Shown in pieces: positions 4,004-5,448 of a stretch of DNA of 5,448 bases. The first letter of the stretch is position 1. The number at the start of each line of letters is the position of its first letter. The notes below the pieces were generated by a model. That model saw only the letters and a list, made by a program, of their open reading frames with translations, was not told where the DNA came from and did no database searches. Made by a program: the position numbers and the translations under genes. Source of the DNA: Anaerolineae bacterium CG2_30_64_16 (GTDB lineage Bacteria; Chloroflexota; Anaerolineae; CG2-30-64-16); contig MNXL01000054.1 of NCBI GenBank assembly GCA_001871755.1, positions 1 to 5,448 on the forward strand. Direction: 5' to 3'.

Positions 4004-5314
4004 TCAGGCTGCGACGTACCAATCATCGCGTGTCAACGGCAAGCCGCTGCGGCCACGCGCGTCGGGCTTGACCAGCAGCGCCTGGTAGACGTTCAGCCGC
4101 CCTGTTGTAAAGCCGTGCGCCGAGCCGGACATGAACAGCCGCCAGACGCGGTAGGTCGGCTCATCCACGAACTTGAGCGCCTGGTCGTGCTCCGCTTCCA
4201 GGCGGCGCACCCAGTGGCGCAGCGTCAGCGCGTAGTGTTCGCGCAGGCTCTCGACGTCGCGCACCTCGAAGCCGGCCCCCTCCGCAGCGTGCAGGGTGAT
4301 GTTGATCGGGGTCAGCTCGCCGTCGGGGAACACGTAGGTGTCGCTGAAGCTGGGGCCGTGCAGCGGCGCATCGGTGGCGCGGCTGGCGATGCCGTGATTG
4401 AGGAAGGCGCCGCCGGGCTTGAGCAGGCGCCAGGCCTGGGCAAAGTAGGCCGGCAACACCGCCGCGCCCACGTGTTCGAACATCCCCACGCTGACCAGGG
4501 CATCATACCCTGCCGGCTCATCCAGCTCGCGGTAATCCCGCGCCTCGACCCGGCAGCGGTCAGCCAGGCCGGCTGCGGCGATGCGTTCGTTCGCCAGCGC
4601 CACCTGCGGCCCGCTGAGGGTGATGCCGGTGGCGTCCACGTCGTAATGCTGCGCCGCGTACATCACCAGTCCGCCCCAGCCGCAGCCGATGTCGAGCAGG
4701 CGCTGGCCGGGCTGCAGGCGCAGCTTGCGGCAGAGGGTGTCCAGCTTGCGCGCCTGCGCCGTGTCCAGGTCGTCATCGGCGGCCTGAAAATAGGCGCACG
4801 AGTAGACCATGCGCCGGTCGAGCCACAGCGCATAGAAGTCGTTCGAGACGTCGTAGTGATAGGTGACGGCCGCGCGGTCGCGTTCGACCGAGTGGCGCTT
4901 GCCGGCCAATCGAGCCGGGCCACGCTGGCCGTACTCGGGGTTGGAGCCGGCCGGCAGCCGCAGCAGGTCACGCGCGGCCGCCAGCTTCTTGCGCCAGCCG
5001 GAGGTCCGCGCGGCCAGCGCATCGGCCAGGCCGAAGACCGCCTCGATGTCGCCGACGATGTCGAAGTCGTCGTACAGGTACGCTTCGGCCAGGGCCAGCT
5101 CGGTGCCGGGCAGAAACATCGTGCGCAGCGCGCCGGGATGGTTGAGCACCAGCGTGGCCGGCCGGGGCGCGTCGTCGGGCCAGCGCGTACCATCCCACAG
5201 ACGCACGCCCACCCGCTGCTTTGCCTCGGCGTCGAACACGCCATCCAGAATGCGCAGTGTCCGGCTCGCGGCCTCATCGGCCTGGCCGGCAGATGGGAGC
5301 AGTTTCTCAGTCAT
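4004..5314 (-). CDS. cfa: Cyclopropane-fatty-acyl-phospholipid synthase family methyltransferase
   Basis: The 436-residue product, close to the family's usual 380-430, adds a methylene group from S-adenosylmethionine across the double bond of acyl chains in membrane phospholipids; some relatives make other methylated fatty acids. Residues 1-140 form the N-terminal lipid-facing domain (LNHPGALRTMFLPG, AEAYLYDDFDIVGD). Next come YHYDVSNDFYALWLD (152-166) and YSCAYF (C173), then the SAM-binding loop LLDIGCGWGGL (206-216), VSVGMFEHVG with E280, FLNHGIAS with H307, and Y361 in the HYALTLRHW stretch. These match the active-site Glu, His and Tyr of characterised synthases. I choose the ATG at 5312-5314 because AAGGAGG sits 9 nt upstream; an extension to 5365 adds MNFCTVTTRG, which is unlike the family. 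It overlaps the preceding gene's stop by 8 nt (ATGACTGA). Exact product specificity is uncertain. Confidence 0.93.
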   Translation of the reverse strand: MTEKLLPSAGQADEAASRTLRILDGVFDAEAKQRVGVRLWDGTRWPDDAPRPATLVLNHPGALRTMFLPGTELALAEAYLYDDFDIVGDIEAVFGLADALAARTSGWRKKLAAARDLLRLPAGSNPEYGQRGPARLAGKRHSVERDRAAVTYHYDVSNDFYALWLDRRMVYSCAYFQAADDDLDTAQARKLDTLCRKLRLQPGQRLLDIGCGWGGLVMYAAQHYDVDATGITLSGPQVALANERIAAAGLADRCRVEARDYRELDEPAGYDALVSVGMFEHVGAAVLPAYFAQAWRLLKPGGAFLNHGIASRATDAPLHGPSFSDTYVFPDGELTPINITLHAAEGAGFEVRDVESLREHYALTLRHWVRRLEAEHDQALKFVDEPTYRVWRLFMSGSAHGFTTGRLNVYQALLVKPDARGRSGLPLTRDDWYVAA

Positions 5315-5448
5315 GGTAGATGTCCTCCTTTCGTTTCCTCTCGTTGTAACGGTGCAGAAGTTCATCCGTCGTCATCCAGATCTCGCTGCGGCGCAGGCGC
5401 AACAGCCCGCGGCCGGCCAGGGTCGGCGAATTGAACGCCCACATGACC
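5307..5448 (-). CDS. C-terminal fragment of an unrecognised protein (enters from the right edge)
   Basis: The minus-strand frame is open from the window edge to a TGA at 5307-5309, giving the last 46 residues. It starts VMWAFNSPTLAGRGLLRLRR and ends with a charged helix-like tail (DELLHRYNERKRKEDIYHD). The stop overlaps the start of the cyclopropane synthase gene in the 8-nt arrangement ATGACTGA, and the synthase ribosome site lies inside this frame, both of which argue that it is a real upstream gene of the same operon. I do not recognise the family. Genes commonly found upstream of such synthases include lipid-modifying oxidoreductases and membrane proteins, but nothing in this tail decides between them. 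Confidence 0.6.
   Translation of the reverse strand, partial: VMWAFNSPTLAGRGLLRLRRSEIWMTTDELLHRYNERKRKEDIYHD
5324..5330 (-). promoter_or_regulatory. Strong ribosome binding site AAGGAGG for the cyclopropane synthase
   Basis: AAGGAGG on the minus strand lies 9 nt before the ATG at 5312-5314. It fixes that start over the upstream in-frame ATG at 5363-5365, which has no comparable site. Confidence 0.8.

Noticed and set aside
3537..4022. 161-codon minus-strand frame across the thioredoxin-like gene and the palindromic repeat
   Set aside because: It is a frame-shifted shadow of the thioredoxin-domain gene and runs through the intergenic hairpin.
4115..5434. 439-codon open frame on the plus strand antisense to the cyclopropane synthase
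   Set aside because: It is antisense across a gene with clear catalytic motifs. High-GC DNA often gives long empty antisense frames, and the predicted protein has no recognisable domain and is rich in Arg, Gly, Ala and Val.

Overview
All convincing genes in this 5.4 kb window lie on the minus strand, so they read from right to left. The DNA is GC-rich. The intergenic gaps are short and packed with perfect stem-loop repeats. A mini-ferredoxin of the CPAQ...CKAIPACP...CDGCGQC type and the repeat style suggest an environmental, possibly anaerobic bacterium. My best guess is Chloroflexota (Anaerolineae-like), with moderate to low confidence because no rRNA or marker gene is present.

Right part (about 5448 to 3019): the C-terminal end of an unrecognised gene overlaps a full cyclopropane-fatty-acyl-phospholipid synthase gene by 8 nt. 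After a 16-bp-arm hairpin repeat comes a cytoplasmic thioredoxin-fold protein (CAGC) with a helical C-terminal extension. After a second kind of hairpin repeat comes a 68-residue ferredoxin. The ferredoxin is followed by an unusual symmetric array of four stem-loops sharing the core TTGAAA/TTTCAA (2901-3013), one of which has a T-rich tail and could terminate transcription.

Left part (about 2840 to 1): a promoter-like stretch with a small dyad precedes a compact seven-gene operon that runs off the left edge. It contains a GcvH-like lipoyl carrier (GTG start), two tandem DGC-type putative zinc-binding proteins (the second with an extra C-terminal domain), an OsmC-family protein with only one of the two usual redox cysteines, an FmdB-type zinc-ribbon protein, a small CSNC thioredoxin, and the start of a CC-containing protein. 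That last protein resembles the extra domain of the second DGC protein. Gene joins are 4-nt or 8-nt overlaps or short gaps, so the set is probably co-transcribed and partly translationally coupled.

The left operon is the candidate undescribed system. A lipoyl-swinging-arm carrier is combined with cysteine, zinc and thiol-redox proteins, and no glycine cleavage genes (gcvT, gcvP) are visible. A working inference is a thiol or sulfur (or metalloid) handling pathway in which the dihydrolipoyl arm, the thioredoxin and the OsmC protein exchange reducing equivalents or a sulfur-bound intermediate. The substrate cannot be read from the sequence.
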